DNA of 64,000 nt from Pimelobacter simplex (GCF_024662235.1 NZ_CP096276.1:5394001-5458000); one strand, 5' to 3'. Numbered from the stretch's first letter, positions 1 through 8,804 are shown. The notes: generated by a model from the sequence alone, not told the origin. Numbers and translations are program-made.

Positions 1-447
1 GAACACGAGGTCGCCGTACAGGTCGCGGTGGAGGGCGTTCCAGTCGCCCTCGCGGTAGCGCAGCAGGATCGACGTCGACCGGGTCTGCCCGGCGCCGTGG
101 CAGCGTTCGAGCCAGGCGTCGAGCGAGTCCGGCCAGGGGGCCTCGCGGCCCAGGCGGGACCACCAGTCGCGGGCGATGGGGAGCAGGCGGGGGTAGAGGG
201 CCTGCTTGAGGCGCTCCACCGCCTCCGGGTACGGCGTCCGCAGGTACCGGTACTCGCCCGACCCGAACCGGTGCCGGCTCATGTCGATCGTGCTGCGGAA
301 CAGCTCGTCGTGCTCGTACAGCCCCCGGATCCCCGCCGCCTCCGCCGGGGTGAGCAGCTCGGGCAGCAGGGCGCCGCCGTCGCGGTCGAGGTCGGCGGCG
401 ACGGCGGTCCAGTCGGCGCCGGCGACGCGGTCCTCCCAGGTGCTCAC
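1..447 (-). CDS. 2OG-Fe(II) oxygenase, C-terminus beyond window edge
   Basis: The 149 residues present match the start of a 2-oxoglutarate/iron(II) dioxygenase family often found beside ogt in actinobacteria. The first part of the iron-binding HxD motif is visible as His140-Arg-Asp142 in ALHRDLYGDLVF; the distal His and the 2OG-binding Arg would lie beyond the edge. The GTG start at 447 overlaps the ogt stop codon (GTGA), so translation is probably coupled. The position downstream of ogt suggests a role in alkylation-damage repair, but the substrate is not established. The frame is open to base 1, so the gene is partial only because of the window. Confidence 0.85.
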   Translation of the reverse strand, partial: MSTWEDRVAGADWTAVAADLDRDGGALLPELLTPAEAAGIRGLYEHDELFRSTIDMSRHRFGSGEYRYLRTPYPEAVERLKQALYPRLLPIARDWWSRLGREAPWPDSLDAWLERCHGAGQTRSTSILLRYREGDWNALHRDLYGDLVF

Positions 448-1043
448 GCGGCCGCCTCCAGGCGCAGCAGCGTGGTCTTCGCGTCGGCGCCGCCGATGTA
501 GCCGCCGAGGCTGCCGTCGGCGCGCAGCACCCGGTGGCACGGTACGACGACCGGCAGCGGGTTGGTCGCGCACGCGGTGCCCACGGCGCGCACGGCCTTG
601 GGGTTGCCGACGAGCGCGGCGACCTGGCCGTAGCTGCGCGTCTCGCCGTACCCGATCTCGGGCAGGTGGCGCTGCACGAGGCTCCGGAAGCCGTGCGAGA
701 GCGACAGGTCGAGGTCCACGTCGAAGGTACGGCGCCGCCCGGCGAAGTACTCCTCCAGCTCCCGGGCCACGGGGTCGAGGCGGTCGGGTGCGCGCAGGAT
801 CCGCGGCGAGAGCCGGTGGGCGAGGGTGTCGAGGACCTGGTCGTGGTCCTCGCTGGCGTAGGCGACGCGGACCAGTCCGCGCGGGGTGGCGGCGAGCAGG
901 AGCGGGCCGACGGGGGAGTCGACGGTCGTGTAGGCGAGGTCGAGCAGGCCCTCGGCCGCGGCGTCCGCGGCCAGTCGCCGCTGCAGCCGGGCGAGGACGC
1001 CGGCGTCCTCGGGCGACGACGCGAGGTGGGAGAGGTCGTTCAT
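444..1043 (-). CDS. ogt: methylated-DNA--protein-cysteine methyltransferase
   Basis: This 199-residue protein is a suicide repair enzyme that moves methyl groups from O6-methylguanine or O4-methylthymine to its own cysteine. The PCHRV active site is present with Cys169, followed by the usual Gly-rich GSLGGYIGG segment; the N-terminal ribonuclease-H-like domain spans about residues 35-105. Length is slightly above the family norm because of an N-terminal extension of about 30 residues. The ATG at 1043 has a GGAAGGA ribosome site and overlaps the stop codon of the sigma-factor gene (ATGA). The neighbours suggest co-transcription with an ECF sigma factor and a 2OG oxygenase. Confidence 0.93.
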   Translation of the reverse strand: MNDLSHLASSPEDAGVLARLQRRLAADAAAEGLLDLAYTTVDSPVGPLLLAATPRGLVRVAYASEDHDQVLDTLAHRLSPRILRAPDRLDPVARELEEYFAGRRRTFDVDLDLSLSHGFRSLVQRHLPEIGYGETRSYGQVAALVGNPKAVRAVGTACATNPLPVVVPCHRVLRADGSLGGYIGGADAKTTLLRLEAAA

Positions 1044-1528
1044 GAGCGGGCTCCTTCCGTGAGCAGGCCCGGGTAGGTCGTGCGGAGGTTCTTGATGCCG
1101 TCGGCCGCGGCGCGACGGGCGGCGTCGGTCGTGCCGCCCAGGATCGCGGCGATCTCGGCGTACGGGAGGCCGGCGACGTAGTGGTACGCCACGGCCTGGC
1201 GTTGCTTGGGCGGGAGCGCGCGGACCGCGGCCCAGAGGTCGTCGTCCGGCGCCGGCGGTCCGGGATCGCCGGCGCGCTCGGGGACCTCGTCGACGGGCAG
1301 CGGACGCCGCTGGGCGGCGCGCAGGACGTCGATCGCCTTGCGGTGCGCGATGGTCACCAGCCAGGCCTCGACGTTGGCGTCGTCGGGGAGCCCGGGGTAG
1401 GCGCGCAGGGCGGCGACGAAGGTCTCTGACCAGGCGTCCTCGGCGTCGTGCGGACCGAGGAGCACGCGGCACACGCGCAGCACGGTCGGCCCGTGCTGGG
1501 CGACCACCTGCTCGAACGGCTGCCTCAC
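1040..1528 (-). CDS. ECF-type RNA polymerase sigma factor
   Basis: The protein is 162 residues, the size of a minimal ECF sigma factor. Region 2 spans about residues 1-70 (LRVCRVLLGPHDAEDAWSE, with the conserved DAEDA-W-ETF signature), and region 4 with its HTH spans about residues 100-155 (ALPPKQRQAVAYHYVAGLPY, then AEIAAILG). I chose the GTG at 1528 because it overlaps the stop of the upstream membrane-protein gene (GTGA) and gives a standard N-terminus; a longer frame exists upstream. It overlaps ogt by four bases. No separate anti-sigma gene is visible, but the small membrane protein encoded just upstream could act on it (inference). Confidence 0.85.
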   Translation of the reverse strand: MRQPFEQVVAQHGPTVLRVCRVLLGPHDAEDAWSETFVAALRAYPGLPDDANVEAWLVTIAHRKAIDVLRAAQRRPLPVDEVPERAGDPGPPAPDDDLWAAVRALPPKQRQAVAYHYVAGLPYAEIAAILGGTTDAARRAAADGIKNLRTTYPGLLTEGARS

Positions 1529-1860
1529 CGCACACCCCTTCCCGAAGCGCCCGACGCGCCGGACGTCCCCGCCATGATCGGCCATCGAGCACGGGCCGGG
1601 GCGGCATACCGGAGCCAGCCGGCCAGCATGAGCAGGCCGACCGCGGTGTTGAAGGCGTGCAGCGCCCAGAGCGGCCCGGGCGGCGTGGTGAAGACGTAGA
1701 CCGCGTACAGCGCGTTGCCGGAGTTGCTCAGCACCAGGTTGCCGGCGCTGTAGGAGGCCATGTCCTTGGTCCGGGCGGCCTTGACGACCATCGGCAGCGC
1801 CGCGGTCACGAACATCGCGGTCGACAGCGTTCCGGCGAGCAGGGGCAGGTCGAGGGACAC
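1525..1860 (-). CDS. small PQ-loop/SemiSWEET-like membrane protein
   Basis: A 111-residue protein with three predicted hydrophobic helices (about residues 5-25, 40-58 and 63-82) and a Pro in helix 1 (ALPMVVKA), the layout of SemiSWEET/PQ-loop half-transporters. The family assignment is tentative because the canonical PQ pair is not present. The C-terminal tail is Gly/Ser/Ala-rich and hydrophilic. The GTG start at 1860 follows a GGAAGGA site. It is the first gene of the overlapping unit with the sigma factor, ogt and the oxygenase. It may carry a small solute or respond to membrane stress; nothing in the sequence decides this. Confidence 0.6.
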   Translation of the reverse strand: MSLDLPLLAGTLSTAMFVTAALPMVVKAARTKDMASYSAGNLVLSNSGNALYAVYVFTTPPGPLWALHAFNTAVGLLMLAGWLRYAAPARARWPIMAGTSGASGASGRGVR

Positions 1861-1981
1861 GCGGGTGGATCCTTCCGTGGGGGTTCACCCGGTAGACGTC
1901 CCGCGCCGGCCGAACGTGAGACGGCCGGTCCGGGGGCGCCTCCTCGCATCTGCTGGGGCGGTGAGGCAGACTGGTTTGCGC

Positions 1982-2009
1982 TTGCCCCTGAGCGGGTAGG
2001 GGTCGGCAA
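1982..2009. promoter_or_regulatory. dyad upstream of the small-peptide gene
   Basis: Outer arms TTGCC (1982-1986) and GGCAA (2005-2009) enclose inner arms CCCCT (1985-1989) and AGGGG (1998-2002). It lies about 50 bases before the secreted-peptide start. It could be an operator for the neighbouring regulator or an RNA hairpin; the sequence does not decide. Confidence 0.35.
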
Positions 2010-2059
2010 TTCAGGGCCTGTTCGAGGGTGCAGGCCCGTTACCCAGTGAGGGGCCCCAG

Positions 2060-2197
2060 ATGAAGAAGCTCGCCCGCAGGACAGCCGCCTTCTCGTTCGC
2101 CGTCGTGGTCACGACCATCGGCGTCGTCTCCATCCCGACCTCCGCCGAGGCGGACACCGGTTGGGGTTGGCGGGTGATTCCGACCTCGCACCGCTGA
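2060..2197 (+). CDS. 45-residue secreted peptide precursor, possible signal
   Basis: This short gene encodes a Lys/Arg-rich start (MKKLARRT), a hydrophobic core of about 17 residues and a signal-peptidase-like site (PTSAEA), leaving a predicted mature peptide of 14 residues, DTGWGWRVIPTSHR. A GAGGGG ribosome site lies six bases before the ATG. It converges with a LuxR-type regulator gene whose stop is 41 bases away. Such a pair is what a peptide-sensing circuit looks like, but I do not recognise the peptide family. It could also be a degraded remnant of a larger secreted protein. That the frame is expressed is inferred from its signal-peptide logic and ribosome site. Confidence 0.6.
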   Translation: MKKLARRTAAFSFAVVVTTIGVVSIPTSAEADTGWGWRVIPTSHR

Positions 2198-2238
2198 GCG
2201 CTGCGACGTCGTCGCCCCGGTTCTCGGGCCGGGGTTGC

Positions 2239-3249
2239 TCACTCCTGCGCCGTGTCCTGGTTCTCCTGGCCGGCGATACCGAGCTTCGCCATCGTGTAGC
2301 CCAGCTGGAAACGCGTCTCCGCGTCGTACTCCTCCTTGAGCTCGGCCACGTATCCGGCGTACGTCCGCGGACTGACGCCCAGCCGCTTGGCGCTCACCGC
2401 GTCGGCGTGCCCCTCGATGAGCATCCGGATCGTCATCGCCCGCTGCTCCGAGGCGATCTCCTTGCGCACCCGCTGCTCGCCGCTCGCGAACGGCCGGCCG
2501 CGCGCGAACGCCCGCTCGAAGACGTCGACCAGGTAGGCCACGATCGCCGGCTCCCGTACGACGACCGCCGTGGCCAGGCTGTCGGCGGCCGGGATGAGCG
2601 CGACCTGGCGGTCGACGACGATCATCCGGTTGAAGAACTCGTCGAGCGTGCGCACCTCCGCACCGTGCTCGGTGACCGTGGCGACGTACGTGTGGGTGGC
2701 GGGGTGGCGCCGGGCGCTGTGCTGGTAGAGCGTGCGCATCGTGAGACCCCGCTTGAGCGCGGCCACGTCGCGCACCGCCGCCTCGGCGACGGTCTTGGCG
2801 CTGCGGGTGGCCTGGGGCTGCGCGGTGAGCAGCTCCTCCTGGGCCTCGGTGACGAGCGTGGTGAGGTAGGGGTTGATCGCCTCGCCATGCAGGTAGAGGA
2901 AGGGCCCTGACTCGTTGGCCGCCGGCGAGCGGCGCCAGCTCTGTGCGAGGTGGGTGAACGCCGACGCCCAGTGCGCCGACTCCTGCAGCAGCCGCGCCCC
3001 CTCGTTGCCCAACGGCGTCACCACCCGCGCCTGGGCGTTGCTCGGCTCGAGCGGTCGCCAGGTCTGCCGGGTGCCGTCGAGCTGGAGCAGACCCAGCTCG
3101 ACGAGCAGGTCGAAGGCCCGGCGCTGCGGCGTACCGTCGGCGAGGCGCTCGTCGTCCGCGGCCAGCCCGCCCTCGGCCAGGATCAGCTCGTAGAGGCCGA
3201 TCGCCTCTTCCTCGAAGAGCTCCCGATCCTCGGGGCGGTAGCCGGCCAT
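2239..3249 (-). CDS. LuxR-type HTH regulator with long sensor-like N-terminus
   Basis: A 336-residue cytoplasmic protein. Residues about 270-325 form a LuxR/GerE-type DNA-binding domain (MLIEGHADAVSAKRLGVSPR, then TYAGYVAELKEEY). The first 70 residues resemble a winged-helix, TrmB-like domain (AFDLLVELGLLQLDG), and the middle (LYLHGEAINPYL onward) resembles the ligand- or phosphodiesterase-like domain of actinobacterial TrmB/LuxR hybrids. There is no receiver domain. The ATG at 3249 was chosen for its GGAAG site; an in-frame ATG at 3291 lacks one. It is convergent with the secreted-peptide gene, which may encode its signal (inference). Confidence 0.72.
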   Translation of the reverse strand: MAGYRPEDRELFEEEAIGLYELILAEGGLAADDERLADGTPQRRAFDLLVELGLLQLDGTRQTWRPLEPSNAQARVVTPLGNEGARLLQESAHWASAFTHLAQSWRRSPAANESGPFLYLHGEAINPYLTTLVTEAQEELLTAQPQATRSAKTVAEAAVRDVAALKRGLTMRTLYQHSARRHPATHTYVATVTEHGAEVRTLDEFFNRMIVVDRQVALIPAADSLATAVVVREPAIVAYLVDVFERAFARGRPFASGEQRVRKEIASEQRAMTIRMLIEGHADAVSAKRLGVSPRTYAGYVAELKEEYDAETRFQLGYTMAKLGIAGQENQDTAQE

Positions 3250-3336
3250 GGCGCCATGCTTCCACACCGCCCGATGCCGCTGATTCGGCATCGGCGGGGT
3301 GCCTCGGCTATTCTCATTCGGTCGCCACGGCGACGG

Positions 3337-3409
3337 GCGCCTGTAGCTCAACGGATAGAGCATCTGACTACGGATCAGAAGGTTTGGGGTTCGAATCCCT
3401 ACAGGCGCG
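3337..3409 (+). tRNA. tRNA-Arg (anticodon ACG)
   Basis: The cloverleaf can be drawn by eye: acceptor arms GCGCCTG and CAGGCGC, anticodon stem TCTGA/TCAGA with loop CTACGGA (anticodon ACG), and a T-loop GGTTCGAATCC. The discriminator base is G and CCA is not encoded. A TATTCT -10-like box lies at 3309-3314. Confidence 0.95.
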
Positions 3410-3424
3410 CAGCGCACGACGACG

Positions 3425-3457
3425 AGGGCCGCTTCCCGCTGGGAGCGGCCCTTCTTC
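3425..3457 (+). terminator. hairpin terminator after tRNA-Arg
   Basis: GGGCCGCT (3426-3433) pairs with AGCGGCCC (3444-3451) and is followed by TTCTTC. It lies 16 bases after the tRNA. Confidence 0.7.
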
Positions 3458-3655
3458 GTCTCCCGAACCGGCGACGAGTTGACCACTTGATCAGTTCCGC
3501 CGGGCAGAGTGCCGCGTGGGCCGAGGCACTCGTCAGGTGGAGCGGTTACACCATTCGACGGCACTCGCTCTTTCCCTCACCAGCGACCCGTCGGCGGCCC
3601 CACCATGAGGGCGGTCCGCACCCCGCGGACCGTCGTGCGTCCTCGTGGAGTCCTG

Positions 3656-6600
3656 ATGTCCCAGCCTCGACCGACCGGTCCTCGCCTCACCCTCGCTGCC
3701 GTCGCGCTGCGGACCCTCGTCCTCGGTGTCGCGGCCTCCCTCGTCGGGCTCCCGTTCGTGGCCGTGCCGGCGGCCCACGCCCAGACCCCGCCGACGCCGT
3801 TGGTCAGCCAGATCGCCGATGTGCGCATCTCGGTGAGTGCGGCCGAGTTCCGGCGCCACCTGTTCGTGGCGGCGGACGCCGCCCGGCTCTCCGACCCGAG
3901 CAGCACCGCGGACCTCCTGGCCGAGCGGGTGCTGCAGCACGTGTACGCCTTGGACCCGCAGGCTGATCCTGCGGCCGCGGCTGACGCCGTCCGGGGGCTC
4001 GTCGCGGCGGCCGGGTCCGTCACGGGGCCGGCGTTCGACTCCCGGATCACCCGGACGATGGTGCTTTTCCAGAGCGCGGCCACGGCCGACCGGGGTCCGC
4101 TCGCGGCTACCCTCCAGCGGGCCACCACCGAGCTGGTCAGGCTGACGGCGGAGCAGGTCGCCACCGTCACCGCGGGCACCCACGCCGAGAACGCTCTGGG
4201 CACCAACGGGGACACGGAGTCGCGCCTCCTGGCGTCCACGACCTTCGCGCCGGCGGCGGTCCTGCGCGACAGCGCCACGCTGGCCGACAGGTCCCCCCGG
4301 TTCGCCTCGGCCAGGGACCTGGTCTGGGGGAGCGTCACGGGAGTATCGATCTCGGCGACCACCGCCGCGCTCCTGTCGACCGCCCCGATGCTGATGGACA
4401 ACCCGGACGTCCAGGCGTGGGCGGCGCGGCGCGACCAGGCCGGCAACCTGAGCACCACGGGTGTCGTCATCGCCGGTACGCCGAGCAACCCCGCGCCGAA
4501 CACCATCGGCGCCACCATGGCCGAGCTGGGCGATTCCCTCCGCACCACCGTCGAGGTCGCCGCGGCCAGCACCGGGACGACCCCGGTGGACGAGGCCGTC
4601 TCCGAGCAGGCTGTCGAGGACGCACGCGATAGCCAGACCACCCTCGTGCTGCAGACGGGCTTCCTCACCGGCAGCACGAGCGCGGCCAAGGACATCGTCG
4701 ACCAGGTCGGTGCCACCGCGATCCAGGTGACCCTGCTCGCGATGACGTTCAACGACTTCGCCAAGGGAGACATCGGCCGCGCCGCACTGTCGGGCAATGC
4801 GCTCGGCGTGGTGATGACGCTGTTGCCGGCGGTGCTCGAGTGGGCCGGCGTCTTCGGGCCGTCCGGCGACGACCTCGTGATGACCCAGCTGGACAACATC
4901 TCCCAGCAGATGGCCGACTTCCAGAACTACGTGACCGGCCAGTTCACCCAGGTGTTCGAGTCCCTCGCGCGCGTCTCTGCCCAGCTGGACGACATCTCCC
5001 AGAAGCTCGACCGCGCCGTGATCGACATCGAGCAGGCGCGCGTCCAGATCGGCCAGCTGTACGACGGCCTCAGCCGGCTGCAGGGATCCCTGGACGCGGT
5101 GCAGAACAACATCCTGGAAGCGCTGCGCAACGGCACCAACTCCGCGCTGCGGCAGACCATCAACTCGGCGCTGGGCTACGAGGAGCGCAACGGCAGCAAG
5201 CTCCCCCTCAACGAGTTCAACAGCGCGGCGGCCTACCTGCACACGTTCGTCACGGTGACGGCGCGGCACAGTCCGGAGCTGAACACCGACCGCCCGTCGT
5301 TCGACCTCCAGAACGACGCCAACCAGCTGAGCACCGGGATCGCGAGCAACGTCCACTTCCTCGACCAGGTGCCGGCGAAGCGGGGGTGGCGCAACGCTCG
5401 GCTCTCCGGGCTCACCGGAGACGCGCCCCAGCTCGCCAACATGGACGACTTCGTCCTCGCGTCGCGGGCCTACGCACAGCTGATGCTGGAGAACCCGCGC
5501 TACGTCACGGCCGGCTACCGTCGCTGGCTCAGCGACATCCAGCAGCAGGGCACGCCGCTGGCGGACCTGACCGCGGCGATCGCGACGCCGGACACCGCCG
5601 ACGGGACACGCAGCACCTTGCTGAACCGCCTGGTCTGCGAGCGCACGAGTGCCGCCTTCACCCCGACGACGTCACCGCCGTGCCGGCCGCAGACCGAGGA
5701 GACCGCCCCTGTCGACGCGTTGGTCGCCGAGGCCACCACCCAGCTGACCGGCACCGTCCCCGGCTTCGACGGCGCAGGCAAGCTCACCCCGAGCTCGCCA
5801 CTGACGACCAGCGGCAGCTCCACCTTCGACCCGTTCGTGAACAGCTCGAGCGACCAGTCCGACCTCTCCACCCTGTGGTCCACGCTGCCCGGCCGCGACA
5901 AGGTCGCGCAGTGCGGAGCCGCTGCTGGTGAGTCGGCCGGCACGCTCGGCGCGATGGACCGCCCGACGACGCTCACCCCCAACGCTCACGGTGTGCCGCA
6001 GGTCTTCCAGTGGGCCCACCGGATGGGGCTGGGCACGTTGAGCGTCTGCTACAAGACCACGTCCAAGAAGGTCCAGGTCGACGCGTGCCAGTACGGCGCC
6101 GACGACGACACCGACGGCTGGATCGCGCTGAACGTGACCATCGCGCGCCCCGCGAACTGCTCCAACAGCTACTGGCTCAAGAGCGACTTCAACCTCCAGA
6201 CCGGCCGCTACCTGAAGGCGGAGTACCGCTACGACGACATCGCGTTCGTGTGGACGTTCTCACCCAAGGACGCCCCCACCGCGCCGATCTACGTCCAGAG
6301 CGTCGTACGCCGGGGGGCCGCGACCGCAGCGGTCGGGGGCGGGTACAACACGACCGTGGCCCTGCCCCGGGGCGGCTACTCGGCGATTCCCGGCGCCGTC
6401 CAGCAGTACTCGGACACCGCCGACTTCATCGAGCAGCCGGACGGGAGGTTGAGACTGCACACGGACGCGCGGAGGGCGTCGATGTACACCGCCCTCGCCA
6501 CCACCGCCGCCGTGCGCAACGGCTGGGGCGACGCGACCACCGCCACGTCGGGGGTCGTCGACTACCAGGCTCACCACGGCACCATCAACGCCGGCGACGC

Positions 6601-7477
6601 CCTGGACCAGGCCATCGCCGGGCTGGATCCGAAGCTCGCAGCCACCAGGTCGAACCTCGACCAGGGAGCCCTGGCCGCCCGCGGCGCCATCGACGACAAC
6701 CTCGTCTCGCTGCAGGGTGACCTCTACCGCGGGCTCCTGCGCGGCTCCCAGACCGCCGGGAACACGACCTCCGGGCCGCTCCACGACGCCCTCGTCCGCC
6801 TCGACGGAGCGAACGCGATGCTCAGCAGCTACCTGCAGCTGGGCGCCAGCCGAGCCCTGCGCGAACGCGACCTCACCGGCCTCCCCGGCGCACTGACCGG
6901 CGCCAAGGACCTGACGGACGCGATCCGGACCCAGCTGGCCAAGACGGGTGCCGGGGAGACCGGCACCGACCCGAGCCGGCTCGTCACCGAGATCCTCGAC
7001 CCGTCCGTCCTGGACGCCCTCGACGGGCTGCTCCCGCTCCCGGCGAGCCCGTCCGGGCGCTCCGGTGCGGCAGCGGCCGACCCGAGCGCCACGCCGGGTT
7101 CGGTGCATCCCGCGCTGCTGGCGACCAACGACCAGCTGACGCTCGCCGCGATCGCGCTGGGTGCGCCGGCGCCGGTCGTACCGCCCACCCCGCCGCCGGT
7201 CACGCCCCCGAAGATCGTCCTCGGCAGCGCCTGGGTGTCGACGGCCAACGTGGGCAGGTGGTACCGGCAGCGGGTCGTCGCGTCGGGCGGCACCACCTAC
7301 CGGTGGTCGCGCCAGGGCAAGCTGCCTCGCGGCCTGAAGGGCAGGCCGAGCAAGTCGGGGCGGTCGTACGTCATCACGGGCCGGCCGAAGAAGCCCGGCA
7401 TCTTCGCCTTCACCCTGACCGTCACCGGCGCCGGAGGGACGCCCGCCGTCAAGCGCTACCGGATCTGGGTCCGCTGA
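3656..7477 (+). CDS. large secreted coiled-coil protein with Ig-like C-terminus
   Basis: A 1273-residue protein that I cannot assign to a named family. Residues 1-42 are a signal peptide ending in AAHA. Residues about 405-490 form a heptad-rich coiled coil (MTQLDNISQQMADFQNYVTG and onward), flanked by an Ala/Gly-rich hydrophobic patch at about 355-400 (GRAALSGNALGVVMTLLPAV) that could insert into a membrane. A Pro-rich linker (about 1172-1186) leads to a C-terminal fold of about 85 residues like a putative Ig domain (YRWSRQGKLPRGL). The layout recalls pore-forming or surface adhesion proteins, but no catalytic motif is visible. The ATG at 3656 gives a clean signal peptide and has GTGGAG upstream; earlier in-frame starts do not. 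Its end overlaps the convergent TetR gene by 29 bases. Confidence 0.75.
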   Translation: MSQPRPTGPRLTLAAVALRTLVLGVAASLVGLPFVAVPAAHAQTPPTPLVSQIADVRISVSAAEFRRHLFVAADAARLSDPSSTADLLAERVLQHVYALDPQADPAAAADAVRGLVAAAGSVTGPAFDSRITRTMVLFQSAATADRGPLAATLQRATTELVRLTAEQVATVTAGTHAENALGTNGDTESRLLASTTFAPAAVLRDSATLADRSPRFASARDLVWGSVTGVSISATTAALLSTAPMLMDNPDVQAWAARRDQAGNLSTTGVVIAGTPSNPAPNTIGATMAELGDSLRTTVEVAAASTGTTPVDEAVSEQAVEDARDSQTTLVLQTGFLTGSTSAAKDIVDQVGATAIQVTLLAMTFNDFAKGDIGRAALSGNALGVVMTLLPAVLEWAGVFGPSGDDLVMTQLDNISQQMADFQNYVTGQFTQVFESLARVSAQLDDISQKLDRAVIDIEQARVQIGQLYDGLSRLQGSLDAVQNNILEALRNGTNSALRQTINSALGYEERNGSKLPLNEFNSAAAYLHTFVTVTARHSPELNTDRPSFDLQNDANQLSTGIASNVHFLDQVPAKRGWRNARLSGLTGDAPQLANMDDFVLASRAYAQLMLENPRYVTAGYRRWLSDIQQQGTPLADLTAAIATPDTADGTRSTLLNRLVCERTSAAFTPTTSPPCRPQTEETAPVDALVAEATTQLTGTVPGFDGAGKLTPSSPLTTSGSSTFDPFVNSSSDQSDLSTLWSTLPGRDKVAQCGAAAGESAGTLGAMDRPTTLTPNAHGVPQVFQWAHRMGLGTLSVCYKTTSKKVQVDACQYGADDDTDGWIALNVTIARPANCSNSYWLKSDFNLQTGRYLKAEYRYDDIAFVWTFSPKDAPTAPIYVQSVVRRGAATAAVGGGYNTTVALPRGGYSAIPGAVQQYSDTADFIEQPDGRLRLHTDARRASMYTALATTAAVRNGWGDATTATSGVVDYQAHHGTINAGDALDQAIAGLDPKLAATRSNLDQGALAARGAIDDNLVSLQGDLYRGLLRGSQTAGNTTSGPLHDALVRLDGANAMLSSYLQLGASRALRERDLTGLPGALTGAKDLTDAIRTQLAKTGAGETGTDPSRLVTEILDPSVLDALDGLLPLPASPSGRSGAAAADPSATPGSVHPALLATNDQLTLAAIALGAPAPVVPPTPPPVTPPKIVLGSAWVSTANVGRWYRQRVVASGGTTYRWSRQGKLPRGLKGRPSKSGRSYVITGRPKKPGIFAFTLTVTGAGGTPAVKRYRIWVR

Positions 7478-8654
7478 CTCCGCGGTCGCCACGGTCGAGC
7501 GCGCCCACGTGCTGGAGGTGGCGCAGGGCCCCTGCGGCTCCCTCGCCCGGGTGCGACACCAGGCGCGAGACCAGCACCAGCAGCGTCGTGCGCGCCAGCC
7601 CTTCGGCGTCCTCGGCGTGGCCGCGGACGCACGCGGTCACCGCCGCGAGCAACGGGTCGTCGGCCGTCGGCTCGGACGTCGCGAGTGACCCGAGGTAGGG
7701 CTTGAGGTAGGCGAGGTGGTCCGCCAGGAAGTCCGCCACTCCGTCGATCGACGCGGGCGCCTCGGCCGCCGCACCGGCGGCGTCGGCGAGCAGCGTCGCC
7801 ACGACCATCGAGGCCTTGCCCTTGAAGTGCGCGTAGACGGTGGCCGGGCTCAGGTGGGCCCGGCGGGCGACCGTGGCGACGGACAGCTCGTCGTACGACG
7901 TGTGCTTGAGCTGCTCGCGCACCGCGTGCATCGCCAGCTCCCGGGTCTGCTCGGCGCGGCGGCCGGCCTGGGGCGGTGCCGGGCGGACGAGCCGCAGCTC
8001 CGCCATCCGGTCGTCCAGGTCGCGGGGGTCGCCGGGCACCCGCACCATCGCCATCGAGATCGCGGACGCCTGCTTCACGAACGAGCCCTCGACGGATGAG
8101 GTCGGGTCGGCGGCCTTGCGGAACACCGCGTCGTTCAGCAGACCGGTGTAGGCGCCGACGTACTCGGCCACCGAGAAGGGCGGGCACATCTCCCGCTGCC
8201 AGCGGCCGAGGAAGTCGGTGATGGCCGCGACGACCGCGGCGTCGTGGGTGCGGACGTGAGCGGTGTAGGCGGACGTCGCCTGCTCGCCCCCGAAGGCACA
8301 GAGCCCGACGCGGAGCCGGTTCTCGGCGTCGTCGAGCAGCCGGGCGAAGTCGTGGGCGTAGTAGTCGGCGGTCGCGACGGACTTCGTCGCCGGGTCGTAC
8401 GTCGCCGCGGTGCGTGCGGCGACCTCCTCGGCGGACTTCTCCTCCACGCCGTAGATCCGGTCGATCAGCGCGGCGGCGTACTGCTCCACGGACCCGAAGT
8501 GGTGGAAGAGGGTCGCCGGGCTGACCCCCGCCCGCCGGGCGATCTCGCGGGTGCCGATCGCCCCGACGAGCGCGGCCGCATCGATCTCCTGGAGCGCCTC
8601 GACCCCGGCCTCCAACAGCCGGCGGCGCGTGGACTCGGCGCTGCGCGGGGGCAT
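7449..8654 (-). CDS. tandem (double) TetR-type regulator
   Basis: A 401-residue protein that contains two complete TetR-style units. The first HTH is at residues 10-55 (IGTREIARRAGVSPATLFHH) with its own ligand-domain helices to about 225; the second HTH is at 233-280 (SVATVARRAHLSPATVYAHF) with a second helical domain to the end. Typical TetR proteins are about 200 residues and dimerise, so this chain may act as a covalent pseudo-dimer. Its ATG at 8654 lies 150 bases from the divergent secreted Gly-rich protein gene, a possible target. It converges with, and overlaps, the large secreted protein gene. Confidence 0.85.
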   Translation of the reverse strand: MPPRSAESTRRRLLEAGVEALQEIDAAALVGAIGTREIARRAGVSPATLFHHFGSVEQYAAALIDRIYGVEEKSAEEVAARTAATYDPATKSVATADYYAHDFARLLDDAENRLRVGLCAFGGEQATSAYTAHVRTHDAAVVAAITDFLGRWQREMCPPFSVAEYVGAYTGLLNDAVFRKAADPTSSVEGSFVKQASAISMAMVRVPGDPRDLDDRMAELRLVRPAPPQAGRRAEQTRELAMHAVREQLKHTSYDELSVATVARRAHLSPATVYAHFKGKASMVVATLLADAAGAAAEAPASIDGVADFLADHLAYLKPYLGSLATSEPTADDPLLAAVTACVRGHAEDAEGLARTTLLVLVSRLVSHPGEGAAGALRHLQHVGALDRGDRGVSGPRSGSA

Positions 8655-8804
8655 GGCGCCGAGACTACTGCGGATCGGGAGCGGGGTCTCGACCCCCGAG
8701 CTGGGGCGCCGAGCAGAAGTCCCTGACCCCTTCTCGGGTGTCATTCGGGCCCGGTCGCGCCCGATTTCGACCTCTCGGGCCAGGCGACCGGGAGGGTTTG
8801 GCAC

